This document shows, piece by piece, positions 18,179-26,537 of a stretch of DNA of 64,000 nucleotides (its first letter is position 1; each line of letters starts with the position of its first letter). The translations under genes and the position numbers were made by a program. This DNA is from JBLMXQ01 sp050257855 (lineage in GTDB: Bacteria; Acidobacteriota; Vicinamibacteria; Vicinamibacterales; CAVVIG01). The stretch is taken from positions 6,530 to 70,529 of the forward strand of contig JBLMXQ010000096.1 in assembly GCA_050257855.1 (NCBI GenBank), written 5' to 3'. The notes below the pieces were generated by a model. It was not told the DNA's origin and made no database searches. It saw nothing but the letters and a program-made list of their open reading frames with translations.

Positions 18179-18646
18179 CTACAGGTCCTTGACCGCCTCC
18201 AGCACCGCGTCGGCATGGCCGTCGACGCTGACCTTGTCCCAGCGCTTCGCGACCTTACCGTCCGGACCGATCAGGTACGTCGTGCGCACGATTCCCATGT
18301 AGCTGCGGCCGTAACGGCTCTTCTTCTGCCAGACGCCGTACTTGTCCGAGACCTCGTGATTGGCGTCAGCGAGCAGGGGAAACGTCAGGCCGTGCTTGCC
18401 GGCGAACTTGGCCTTGCTCTTCTCGTCGAGAATGCTGACGCCGAGCAGGGCGACCTTCTCGCTCTTGAGCCTGAGCAGATGGCCCTGGAAGTCGCACGCT
18501 TCCTTCGTGCAGCCGGGCGTGTCGTCCTTGGGATAGAAGTAGAGCACGACCGGTTTGCCCGCGTAGTCCGACAGCTTGTGCGTCCCGCCGTCCTGATCCT
18601 TCAACGTGAATGCCGGGGCCTTCCGGCCGGGATCGATGAGCGCCAT
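18179..18646 (-). CDS. bcp: thioredoxin-dependent peroxiredoxin (Bcp/PrxQ)
   Basis: A 155-residue peroxiredoxin of the Bcp/PrxQ class. 'VVLYFYPKDDTPGCTKEACDFQ' contains the peroxidatic Cys46 and the resolving Cys51 five residues later, as in atypical two-cysteine PrxQ enzymes, which reduce hydroperoxides using thioredoxin. 'GVSILDEKSKAKFAGKHGLTFPLLAD' and 'VRTTYLIGPDGKVAKRWDKVSVDGHADAVLEAV' complete the fold. An in-frame upstream ATG at 18697 is less likely because residues before 'MALIDPG' are not family-like. It is convergent with the P450. Confidence 0.92.
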   Translation of the reverse strand: MALIDPGRKAPAFTLKDQDGGTHKLSDYAGKPVVLYFYPKDDTPGCTKEACDFQGHLLRLKSEKVALLGVSILDEKSKAKFAGKHGLTFPLLADANHEVSDKYGVWQKKSRYGRSYMGIVRTTYLIGPDGKVAKRWDKVSVDGHADAVLEAVKDL

Positions 18647-18743
18647 GCCATATCTCCATCGAGGGCGCCGCCTGCGGGCGTCGCCGCCACCGCACAAGCA
18701 TACCCGCTTCGTGTATCCTTCGGGGATTCAGGAGGAGTCATTC

Positions 18744-21452
18744 ATGTCTGTTCGGCAACGGCTCGCGACGCGAACGATGCTCGCCGCCGGACTCGCGGCG
18801 CTGGGATTCGGGCTGCTGCCTCGCGCGGCGGCCCAGGCGCCGCCGGCAGATCTCTTCGGTGATCTGCACTGGCGGATGACCGGCCCGTTCCGCGCGGGAC
18901 GCGTCAACGGCGTCAGCGGCGTGCCGGGGCGTCCGGAGACCTTCTACTTCGGCTCGGTCGGCGGCGGCCTCTGGAAGACGATCAACGCGGGCCGCACGTG
19001 GACGCCCGTGTTCGACTCGGAGCCGGTCGCGTCGATCGGCGCCGTCGGAGTGGCGCCATCGAGCCCCGACACCGTCTATGTCGGGACCGGCGAATCCGAC
19101 ATGCGCTCGCAGATCTCCTACGGCGACGGCATGTACAAGACGACCGACGGCGGCCGGACCTGGTCGCACATCGGTCTCGAGGCGACGCGCCAGATCGGCC
19201 GCGTGCTGGTGGACCCGAAGAACGCCGATCGCGTGTTCGTCGCGGCGCTCGGCCACGTGTACGGCGGGAATCCCGACCGCGGCGTCTACCGGACGACCGA
19301 CGGCGGCGCCACCTGGAAGAAGGTGCTCTTCAGGAACGACAACGTCGGTGCGATCGATCTCCAGTTCGATCCGACCGACTCGAACACGGTGTACGCGACG
19401 CTCTGGAACACGCGGCGCCCGCCATGGAGCATCTATCCGCCCTCGTACGGCCCCGGCGGCGGCGTGTTCAAGTCGACCGACGGGGGCGACACCTGGCAGC
19501 CGCTCACCAGCGGTCTGCCGACCGAGGGGCTCGGCCGCATCGGGATTGCCGTCGCGCCGACCGACCGCACGCGCGTGTACGCGATCGTCGACGCGAAGGA
19601 CGGCGGCCTCTATCGGTCCGACGACGCCGGCGGAAGCTGGCGCAGGATGTCGGGCGACCAGCGCATCTGGGGCCGCGGCTGGTACTTCTGCCGCGTGGCG
19701 GTCGACCCGAAGAATCCGGATACGCTCTACGTCTCGAATACGTCGGTGTACCGGTCGAATGACGGCGGCCGGACCTGGACGGCGATCAAGGGCGCCCCGG
19801 GCGGAGACGACTACCATCAGCTCTGGATCTATCCGGGCGATCCCGATCGCATGATCCTCGCAAGCGATCAGGGCGCGATCGTGACCGTCGACGGCGCACG
19901 CACCTGGAGCTCCTGGTACAACCAGCCGACCGCGCAGATGTATCACGTTGCGGCGGACTACCGGTTCCCGTACTGGGCGACCGGCGCGCAGCAGGACAGC
20001 GGCGCCATCGGCACGCCGATGCGGAGCCAGCTCGCCGAGATCTCGATGCACGACTGGCGGCCGCTGTGCGCCGGCGGCGAAAGCGGCTACACGGCGCCCG
20101 ACCCGCTCCATCCGGACATCCTGTTCGGCGGCACGGTCGAGCGCTGCCACGTCGTCACCGGCGACCGCGCCAACGTCACGCCCGAAAAGGACCTGCCGAC
20201 GCCGCCGCGCCACACCTGGACGCTGCCGCTCGTCTTCTCCGCCGCCGATCCGCATGCGCTGTACTTCAGCGATCAGTACGTCTTCAAGACCGTGGACGAT
20301 GGCGCGCATTGGACGCGTATCAGCGACGACCTCACGCGCGAGGACCCGGGTGTCCCGCCGAATCTCGACGAAGCGACCGCCGCCGACGCGCCTCAGGGCA
20401 AGCGGCGCGGCGTCGTCTACACGATCGCGCCCTCATCGCTGCAGGCACCGCTCATCTGGGTCGGCACCGACGACGGCTACATCCATGTGACGCACGACGA
20501 CGGCAAGACGTGGACCAACGTGACGCCGCCCGCCCTGACGCCGTGGAGCAAGGTCGTGATGATGGACGCGTCGCATTTCGACGCGAACGAGGCGTACGCG
20601 GCCGTCGATCGGCACCGCCTGGACGACGACGCGCCGTACATCTACCGCACGCGCGACGGCGGCAGGAGCTGGCAGCGGATCACGAAAGGGCTGCCGCCGG
20701 ACGTCTACATGCAGACGGTCAAGGAGGATCCGGTACGACGCGGGCTGCTGTTCGCCGGCACGGAACTCGGCGTCTACGTGTCGTTCGATGACGGCGACAA
20801 CTGGCAGACGCTGCAGCTCAACCTTCCGCCCGTGTCGGTCCGCGACATCGCGATCCACGATGGCGACGTCATCCTCGCGACGCACGGCCGCGGATTCTGG
20901 GTGCTCGACGATGCCAGCCCGCTGCGGCAGATGTCGCCCGACACCGCGCGCGCCGCGGTCCACCTGTTCCGTCCCGCGGACGCCATCGAGACGCCGCCGC
21001 CGAGCGAGGACGGCACACCGCTGCCGAGGGACGAGGCGTTCGCGGAGAACCGGCCGTACGGCGCCTTCATCGATTACTCGTTGAGCGCCGCGGCGACGAG
21101 CCCGCTGACCATTGAGATTGATGACGCCCAGGGAAAGATGGTCCGGCACTGGTCCAGCGGCGACCAGGTCGTGCCGGTGAACCCGGACGCGCTGAACATC
21201 CCCGCCTTCTGGGTGAAACCGGTGCAGCCGCCGTCGGCCGCGGCCGGCCTGCACCGGTGGGTGTGGGATCTCCGACACGAAGCGCCGCCGGGCGGGCGCG
21301 GCCGGGGAGGCGCGGGCGGCTTCGGCCGGGCCGGCGGACCGCTCGTCGCCCCGGGCGCGTACACGGTCAGGCTGACGGCCAACGGCCAGACGCAGACTGC
21401 GCCGCTCACGGTCCGTCCGGATCCGCGCGCGGCTTCGCCAGGCTCCAGGTAG
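18744..21452 (+). CDS. secreted BNR/sortilin-like beta-propeller protein, C-terminus probably truncated
   Basis: A 902-residue exported protein (signal peptide to about residue 30). It has many Asp-box repeats of the S/T-x-D-G-G-x-T-W kind ('TTDGGRTW', 'STDGGDTW', 'SNDGGRTW', 'THDDGKTW', 'TRDGGRSW'), typical of VPS10/sortilin-like propellers abundant in Acidobacteriota; relatives have a C-terminal helical domain of roughly 100-150 more residues. Here the frame stops right after 'LTVRPDPRAASPGSR' at a TAG formed by the GGGACGG palindrome. A Gly/Arg-rich linker precedes this. It binds or cleaves an unknown extracellular target. Confidence 0.85.
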   Translation: MSVRQRLATRTMLAAGLAALGFGLLPRAAAQAPPADLFGDLHWRMTGPFRAGRVNGVSGVPGRPETFYFGSVGGGLWKTINAGRTWTPVFDSEPVASIGAVGVAPSSPDTVYVGTGESDMRSQISYGDGMYKTTDGGRTWSHIGLEATRQIGRVLVDPKNADRVFVAALGHVYGGNPDRGVYRTTDGGATWKKVLFRNDNVGAIDLQFDPTDSNTVYATLWNTRRPPWSIYPPSYGPGGGVFKSTDGGDTWQPLTSGLPTEGLGRIGIAVAPTDRTRVYAIVDAKDGGLYRSDDAGGSWRRMSGDQRIWGRGWYFCRVAVDPKNPDTLYVSNTSVYRSNDGGRTWTAIKGAPGGDDYHQLWIYPGDPDRMILASDQGAIVTVDGARTWSSWYNQPTAQMYHVAADYRFPYWATGAQQDSGAIGTPMRSQLAEISMHDWRPLCAGGESGYTAPDPLHPDILFGGTVERCHVVTGDRANVTPEKDLPTPPRHTWTLPLVFSAADPHALYFSDQYVFKTVDDGAHWTRISDDLTREDPGVPPNLDEATAADAPQGKRRGVVYTIAPSSLQAPLIWVGTDDGYIHVTHDDGKTWTNVTPPALTPWSKVVMMDASHFDANEAYAAVDRHRLDDDAPYIYRTRDGGRSWQRITKGLPPDVYMQTVKEDPVRRGLLFAGTELGVYVSFDDGDNWQTLQLNLPPVSVRDIAIHDGDVILATHGRGFWVLDDASPLRQMSPDTARAAVHLFRPADAIETPPPSEDGTPLPRDEAFAENRPYGAFIDYSLSAAATSPLTIEIDDAQGKMVRHWSSGDQVVPVNPDALNIPAFWVKPVQPPSAAAGLHRWVWDLRHEAPPGGRGRGGAGGFGRAGGPLVAPGAYTVRLTANGQTQTAPLTVRPDPRAASPGSR

Positions 21453-21514
21453 GGGACGGTCTTCAGACCGTCCCACCCCCGGGTAGGGGACGGGTCTTCA
21501 GACCGTCCCACCCC
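21448..21514. repeat. GGGACGG palindromic repeat, two copies
   Basis: Two copies of GTAGGGGACGG(G)TCTTCAGACCGTCCCACCCC lie back to back. Relative to the 3090 copies, one C:G pair of the stem is replaced by T:A on both arms, so pairing is kept. The second copy has one extra G. The first copy supplies the stop codon of the upstream propeller gene, and the second lies just before the M20 promoter. Confidence 0.85.
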
Positions 21515-21519
21515 GGAGC

Positions 21520-21525
21520 CATAAT
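21520..21525 (+). promoter_or_regulatory. -10-like hexamer for leaderless M20 peptidase mRNA
   Basis: CATAAT ends exactly six bases before the ATG at 21532. A -10 box in this position puts the transcription start at or within a base or two of the start codon, and there is no Shine-Dalgarno sequence in the six-base gap. Confidence 0.5.
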
Positions 21526-21531
21526 GACCGC

Positions 21532-22839
21532 ATGATTCCGTCCTCAATCGCGCTCCTCCTGATCACCGGACTGCTCGCCGGCGCTCCCGCCGGCGAGCGC
21601 GCCATCTCTGCCGCCGTCGACGCTCACAACGCCGAAGCGCTCGCCCTGCTCGAGCGCGCGGTCGACGTCAACAGCGGCACGCTCAATCTCGACGGCGTCC
21701 GCGACGTCGGCCGGATCTTCCGCGCCGAGTTCGACCGCCTCGGATTCAAGACCGAATGGGTGGACGGCGCCGCCTGGCATCGTGCCGGTCATCTCGTCGC
21801 CACGCATCCCGGGCCCGGGCCGAAGCTGCTCCTCATCGGGCATCTCGACACGGTGTTCGAGAAGGACAGCCCTTTCCAGACCTTTCGACGATCGGGGCCG
21901 CACATGGCCAGCGGTCCCGGCGTCATCGACATGAAAGGCGGCGACGTCGTCATCGTGTATGCGTTGCGGGCGCTCGCCGACGCGGGCGCGCTGAAGGCCA
22001 TGAACGTCACGGTCGTGATGACCGGCGACGAAGAGGACGCCGGCACGCCCCTGACCGCCGCGCGGGCGGCGCTGGTCGAGGCTGCGAAGGGTGCGGCGGC
22101 GGCGATTGGATTCGAGGACGGTCCCGGCGATCCGCGGTACGCCGTCACGGCGCGTCGCGGCGATTCGGGATGGAAGCTGACGGTCATCGGCACGCCCGCG
22201 CACTCATCGCAGATCTTCCGCGACGACATCGGTCCGGGCGCCGTTTTCGAGGCGGCGCACATCCTCGATACGTTCCGGCAGAAGCTCGCCGGCGAGGCGC
22301 ACCTGACCTTCAACCCGGGCGTCATCCTCGGCGGGACGGCGGTCGATTACGACGACGTCCAGATGCGCGGCACGGCATCCGGCAAGACGAACATCGTCGC
22401 GGCGCACGCCGTGGTGCAGGGAGACCTCCGAACCCTCTCGAAGGAACAGCTCGATCGCACGCGGCAGACGATGCGGGCCGTCGTCGGGGCGACGCTGCCT
22501 CACACGCAGGCGGCCATTTCGTTCGACGAGGGCTACCCGCCCCTCGCGCCGACCGAAGGCAACGCGCGGCTGCTGGCGATCTACGATCGCGCGAGCCGGG
22601 ATCTCGGCTTCGGCCCGGTCGCCGCGGCCGACCCCGACAAGGCCGGCGCGGCCGATGTGTCGTTCGTGGCCGGCGAGGTCCCGATGATCATCGACGGCGT
22701 CGGCCTCATGGGACACGACGATCACACGCCTGGCGAAACCGCCGATCTCTCGACGCTGCCGTCGCAGACCAAGCGCGCCGCGCTGCTCCTGTACCGGCTG
22801 TCGACGGGCGGCGCCGCCCACGGCGGGCAGCGGCCATAG
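21532..22839 (+). CDS. M20 family metallopeptidase (glutamate carboxypeptidase-like)
   Basis: A 435-residue peptidase with a signal peptide (first ~20 residues). Zinc ligands and catalytic residues are visible: 'LLIGHLDTVFE' (His and Asp), 'GPGVIDMKGGDVV' (bridging Asp), 'MTGDEEDAG' (catalytic Glu pair), 'FEDGPGD' and 'GLMGHDDHTPGET' (last His). The middle has the dimerisation insert. The family hydrolyses C-terminal amino acids or acylated amino acids, and glutamate carboxypeptidase is the best guess. The absence of a ribosome binding site matches a leaderless start at 21532. It is followed after 14 bases by the sorbosone-dehydrogenase-like gene. Confidence 0.85.
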   Translation: MIPSSIALLLITGLLAGAPAGERAISAAVDAHNAEALALLERAVDVNSGTLNLDGVRDVGRIFRAEFDRLGFKTEWVDGAAWHRAGHLVATHPGPGPKLLLIGHLDTVFEKDSPFQTFRRSGPHMASGPGVIDMKGGDVVIVYALRALADAGALKAMNVTVVMTGDEEDAGTPLTAARAALVEAAKGAAAAIGFEDGPGDPRYAVTARRGDSGWKLTVIGTPAHSSQIFRDDIGPGAVFEAAHILDTFRQKLAGEAHLTFNPGVILGGTAVDYDDVQMRGTASGKTNIVAAHAVVQGDLRTLSKEQLDRTRQTMRAVVGATLPHTQAAISFDEGYPPLAPTEGNARLLAIYDRASRDLGFGPVAAADPDKAGAADVSFVAGEVPMIIDGVGLMGHDDHTPGETADLSTLPSQTKRAALLLYRLSTGGAAHGGQRP

Positions 22840-22853
22840 AGCCTGGGAGCCAC

Positions 22854-24167
22854 ATGCGACAGAAGCGAGACATACCCGACCGTTTGCGGAGCGTGCCAGA
22901 AGTGCGTGTTCTGCGGGGCGCGCTCCTGGCCGCGATCGCGGCAGCGGCGGCCGTGACGGTGCCGCGTGCTGCCGGGGTGCCGTGCGATCCGGGCAACGGC
23001 GGCATCACCCTGCCCGACGGCTTCTGCGCCGCGGTCGTGGCCGACAACCTCGGCCCGCTGCGGCATCTGACTGTCGCGTCGAACGGCGATCTGTTCGCGG
23101 CCGTGCGCGATGGACGCGGGCAGAAGGGCGGCATCGTCGCGCTGCGCGACACCGACGGCGACGGGCGCATCGACCGGCAGCGCCGCTTCGGAGACGAGGG
23201 GACGACCGGCATCGCGCTTCGGCATGGATACCTGTACGCGGCGACGACGCGCACGGTGATCCGATACAAGCTGCCGGCGGGACAGCTCGCGCCGGCCGGG
23301 CCGGCCGAGACGATCGTGGCGGACCTGCCCGATCAGCGCGAGCACGCGGACAAGTCGTTCGCCTTCGACGGGGCGGGCGCCATGTACGTGAACGTGGGTG
23401 CGCCGTCCAACGCCTGTCAGCCACAGGATCGGAAGCCAAAGGTGGCGGGACAGGATCCCTGTCCGCTGCTCGAGCAGCACGGCGGCATCTGGAAGTTCGA
23501 CGAGAACAGGATCGGGCAGCGCCAGAGCGACGGCGCGCGCTACGCGACCGGCATGCGGCAGATGATCGCGCTGGCCTGGCATGAAGGCAGCCTGTACGTG
23601 GTGATGCACAACCGCGACCAGCTCGACACGCTCTGGCCGGGCATGTTCACCGCGGAGCAGAACGCGGAGCTGCCGGCCGAGGCGTTCCTGAAAGTCGACC
23701 GGGGCGCGAATTTCGGCTGGCCGTACTGCTATCTCGATTCCACGAAGCGCCGCCTGCTGCTCAATCCGGAGTATGGCGGCGACGGCTCGAAGGTCGGGCG
23801 CTGCGACGCATTCACCGCGCCGCTCCTCGGCTTTCCCGGTCACTGGGCGCCGAACGACCTGCTGTTCTATGCCGGCGGGCAGTTCCCGGCGAAGTACCGT
23901 GGCGGCGCGTTCATCGCGTTCCACGGTTCGTGGAATCGCGCGCCGCTCCCGCAGCGCGGATACAACGTGACGTTCGTGCCGTTCCGCGGCGGCCGGCCCT
24001 CGGGCGGCTACGAAGTGTTTGCCGATGGCTTCGCCGGCAGGACGCCGCTCGCCCGTCCCAACGAGGCGGCGGCCCGTCCTGACGGTCTGGCGGTCGGCCC
24101 TGACGGCTCGCTCTACGTGACCGACGACATTCGCGGGCGGATCTGGCGAATCGCCTATACGAAGTGA
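22854..24167 (+). CDS. sorbosone dehydrogenase-like (PQQ/beta-propeller) protein
   Basis: A 437-residue protein with an N-terminal membrane or signal segment at about residues 20-40. The rest is a soluble propeller: 'GITLPDGFCAAVVADNLGPLRHLTVASNGDLFAAVRDG', 'GIALRHGYLYAATTRTVIRYKLP', 'GARYATGMRQMIALAWH', 'NFGWPYCYLD' and 'GPDGSLYVTDDIRGRIWRI'. This pattern is shared by soluble aldose sugar dehydrogenase and L-sorbosone dehydrogenase families that use PQQ in the periplasm. Electron acceptors are not encoded nearby. Four cysteines in 'NACQPQ..DPCPLL' and 'PYCYL' regions may form disulfides. It sits close behind the M20 gene. Confidence 0.8.
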   Translation: MRQKRDIPDRLRSVPEVRVLRGALLAAIAAAAAVTVPRAAGVPCDPGNGGITLPDGFCAAVVADNLGPLRHLTVASNGDLFAAVRDGRGQKGGIVALRDTDGDGRIDRQRRFGDEGTTGIALRHGYLYAATTRTVIRYKLPAGQLAPAGPAETIVADLPDQREHADKSFAFDGAGAMYVNVGAPSNACQPQDRKPKVAGQDPCPLLEQHGGIWKFDENRIGQRQSDGARYATGMRQMIALAWHEGSLYVVMHNRDQLDTLWPGMFTAEQNAELPAEAFLKVDRGANFGWPYCYLDSTKRRLLLNPEYGGDGSKVGRCDAFTAPLLGFPGHWAPNDLLFYAGGQFPAKYRGGAFIAFHGSWNRAPLPQRGYNVTFVPFRGGRPSGGYEVFADGFAGRTPLARPNEAAARPDGLAVGPDGSLYVTDDIRGRIWRIAYTK

Positions 24168-24178
24168 TACGCGGCTGT

Positions 24179-24206
24179 CGGATTCCGGCTCTCGGCTCTC
24201 GGTTCC
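24179..24206. repeat. AGCCGAGAG-type short repeat (reverse orientation)
   Basis: The gap before gluQ holds GGATTCCGGCTCTCGGCTCTCGG, the reverse complement of the AGCCGAGAGC minisatellite found at 56975, 60101 and 60844. Only about two degenerate units are present here. Confidence 0.55.
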
Positions 24207-24207
24207 G

Positions 24208-25080
24208 GTGATTTCCCGGTTCGCGCCGGCGCCCACCGGCTTCCTGCACCTCGGCCACGTCGTCAACGCGATCTTCGTGTGGGGCGTGACGCGGGCGCTC
24301 GGCGGACGCGTGCTGCTGCGGATCGAGGACCACGACCGCGAGCGCAGCCGCGCCGAGTATGAACGCGCGATCCTCGACGATCTCGACTGGCTCGGCTTCG
24401 CTCCCGATGCGCCGTCGACCGAAGCGTTCCGCGCCGGACCATGTGCCGGCCGCCAGAGCGAGCGCGGCGCGCTCTACGAAGCTGCGCTCGCCCGTCTGCG
24501 TAGTCACGGGCTGGTCTATGCGTGCGAGTGCTCGCGCGCGGAGATCGCCGGGTCCGCCGGGACCGACCGGCGCTACCCCGGCACCTGCCGCGACAAGGGG
24601 CTCGCCGAAACGCCGGCGCGAGGGCTGCGGGTGCGTCTCGATCCTTCGGTCGAGTACTTCACCGACCTGCGGCACGGTCCGCAGGAACAGCGGCCGTCGG
24701 AGCAGTGCGGCGATCTGCTCGCACGCGACCGCCGCGGCAACTGGACCTATCAGTTCGCCGCTGCCGTGGACGACTTTCTGCAGGACGTCACGCTGGTAAT
24801 CCGGGGCGACGACCTGCTCGAGTCCACCGGCCGGCAGATTCAGCTCGCGCGACTGCTCGGGCGCACGACGCCCCCGGCGTTCCTCCACCATCCGCTCGTC
24901 ATGAAGTCACCCTCCCTGAAGTTGAGCAAGTCCGATCGCGACAGCGGCGTTCGCGACCTGCGCGCGCGCGGATGGCGCGCCGAGGATGTCATCGGCCATG
25001 CCGCGGCGCTCGTCGGGCTCGTCGACGGCGGTCGCCCGCTTGCCGCGGGCGACGTCGCGCACCTTCCATTCGGGCTGTGA
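24208..25080 (+). CDS. gluQ: glutamyl-Q tRNA(Asp) synthetase
   Basis: A 290-residue class Ic synthetase fragment that attaches glutamate to queuosine at position 34 of tRNA(Asp). 'RFAPAPTGFLHLGHVVNA' is the HIGH region and 'LKLSKSDRDSGVRDLR' the KMSKS loop. The zinc site Cys-x-Cys in 'VYACECSRAEI' plus 'RYPGTC' is intact, as expected for GluQRS. It lacks the anticodon-binding domain of full GluRS, in line with its length. The start is GTG with no ribosome binding site, and the gap holds an AGCCGAGAG repeat. Confidence 0.93.
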   Translation: MISRFAPAPTGFLHLGHVVNAIFVWGVTRALGGRVLLRIEDHDRERSRAEYERAILDDLDWLGFAPDAPSTEAFRAGPCAGRQSERGALYEAALARLRSHGLVYACECSRAEIAGSAGTDRRYPGTCRDKGLAETPARGLRVRLDPSVEYFTDLRHGPQEQRPSEQCGDLLARDRRGNWTYQFAAAVDDFLQDVTLVIRGDDLLESTGRQIQLARLLGRTTPPAFLHHPLVMKSPSLKLSKSDRDSGVRDLRARGWRAEDVIGHAAALVGLVDGGRPLAAGDVAHLPFGL

Positions 25081-25110
25081 CAGGAGGTTGAGCTGCCGCC
25101 TTCGCGGCGC

Positions 25111-25674
25111 CTACTTCGGCGTTGCAGGGAGGTCGAAGCGGTAGACGGTACGGCCGAGGACGACGGTGAAGCGAGGACCGAGCGAGAGAAAGCTCGAGAG
25201 CGCCGGTTGCGCGGCAACGGCGCGGTCCCGTTCGTCCGCAGTTCCAACCGATACGACAGGCAGCACCTCGGCGGGATCGTAGGAGGCGTCGATCCACTCG
25301 CCGGCGACGAGCCGGAACTGCTTCCCGTCGATCGTTCGCGGGACCGCCGCCCGGGTGGCCGTCGGCGCCTCGACGGCCGCAGCCGGGGCTGCGGAAGACG
25401 TCGGCCCGCCGGCCGGGCGACCGATGATGTAGACGCCGGCGGCCACGACCACTGCGGCGGCCGCGGCGAGCGGCATCCAGCGGACCGCCGACATTGCGGA
25501 ACGTCGGCGCTGAACCGCGGGCGCGGCTGCCATCGTCGCCAGCACGTCACGACAGTCGCGGCATGCGGCGACGTGTTCGACGACGGCGCGACGTTCCTGC
25601 TCGTCGAGCCGCTGCTCGGCAAAGGCGGCCAGCCGGTTCAGGTCGTGCGGCTGGCCCTCGTTCGGTTCGCTCAT
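25111..25674 (-). CDS. zinc-finger anti-sigma factor, single-pass membrane protein
   Basis: A 187-residue protein. The N-terminal 45 residues contain His34-x3-Cys38-x2-Cys41 in 'VVEHVAACRDCRDVL', the zinc-binding anti-sigma (HC2) motif. A single transmembrane helix at about residues 66-86 ('RWMPLAAAAAVVVAAGVYIIG'-like) separates it from an Ala/Thr/Pro-rich linker and a ~90-residue extracytoplasmic part ('IDGKQFRLVAGEWIDASYDP...'). It is the last gene of the TPR-CHAT / sigma / anti-sigma operon, overlapping the sigma gene by four bases. It likely holds the sigma factor inactive at the membrane until proteolysis. Confidence 0.82.
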   Translation of the reverse strand: MSEPNEGQPHDLNRLAAFAEQRLDEQERRAVVEHVAACRDCRDVLATMAAAPAVQRRRSAMSAVRWMPLAAAAAVVVAAGVYIIGRPAGGPTSSAAPAAAVEAPTATRAAVPRTIDGKQFRLVAGEWIDASYDPAEVLPVVSVGTADERDRAVAAQPALSSFLSLGPRFTVVLGRTVYRFDLPATPK

Positions 25675-26537
25675 CGACGCTCGTCCTTGACCTGTTCCTT
25701 AGACACCCGGGCCGCGACTGTGTTCCAGCTTCGATCGGCGCACGCCGCCCGGAGGTCGAAATCGAGCCGCTCCGGGTCCAGTTCACGCCACAGCTCGCTC
25801 GCTGCGCTGCCGTACTGCTCGAGCGCCAGCCGCTCGGCGCTGTCGAGAACGGTCCGGCGCACGCGCGCCAGCCGCCGGCTCAACGTGGATTTCGACGCTC
25901 CCAGGACGACGCTGGCCTGATCGAGCGTCAACCCTTGCTCGTAGTGCATGAGGACGAGGAGGCGATCCTCGGCCGGCAGCTGCCCGAGCGCTGCGACGAT
26001 GACGGTCTGCAGCCGCTCGGCGTTCTCCGCGTCGGCGAGATGATCCCGCGGGAGGGCCGGATCCGTCAGCGCAGCTTGCAGCACCGGCTTGGGAAAGGAG
26101 GACTGGCGGCGCCGCTCATTCAAGCCGGCGTGACCGACGACGGCCCCGAGCCACGTGCGCAGCGTGCTGCGCCCTTCGTACTGCGCGAGCTTCCGCCGCT
26201 CCCACAGGTCGGCGATGACGCGGTCGGCGAGGTCGGGGGCGTCGGCGTCGCCGACGATGCGGCGCGCGAAATCGACCATGAAGCTGCGATGCGTGCGTAC
26301 GAACTCGCGCCAGGCGTGGTCGTCGCCGGCAGCGCAGCTCACGGCGAGATACAGATCCTGGAGGGAGAGCCGCGCGGCTGCCGCGGCGGCGGCGGCGGCC
26401 GTCTGCTGATCGCCGACGAGCGATACGACTCGTCCGGCGAACGCGTCAGCGCCGATGCCGAACGCCAGACGGACGTTCCGCTTCACGACGTCGAGGACCG
26501 CGGCGGTGATGGCAGCCGCGTGCGGCGAATCGCTCAC
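25671..26537 (-). CDS. RNA polymerase sigma-70 family (ECF-like) factor
   Basis: A 288-residue protein with sigma region 2 at about residues 62-130 ('DHAWREFVRTHRSFMVDFARRIVGDADAPDLADRVIADLWERRKLAQYEGRSTLRTWLG') and region 4 at about 175-235 ('QLPAEDRLLVLMHYEQGLTLDQASVVLGASKSTLSRRLARVRR'). The helix-turn-helix is complete, so it should recognise -35 boxes. An N-terminal extension of about 60 Ala-rich residues and a ~45-residue C-terminal tail are longer than in classical ECF factors. It overlaps the CHAT gene and the anti-sigma gene by four bases each, so all three are co-translated. Confidence 0.87.
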   Translation of the reverse strand: MSDSPHAAAITAAVLDVVKRNVRLAFGIGADAFAGRVVSLVGDQQTAAAAAAAAARLSLQDLYLAVSCAAGDDHAWREFVRTHRSFMVDFARRIVGDADAPDLADRVIADLWERRKLAQYEGRSTLRTWLGAVVGHAGLNERRRQSSFPKPVLQAALTDPALPRDHLADAENAERLQTVIVAALGQLPAEDRLLVLMHYEQGLTLDQASVVLGASKSTLSRRLARVRRTVLDSAERLALEQYGSAASELWRELDPERLDFDLRAACADRSWNTVAARVSKEQVKDERR

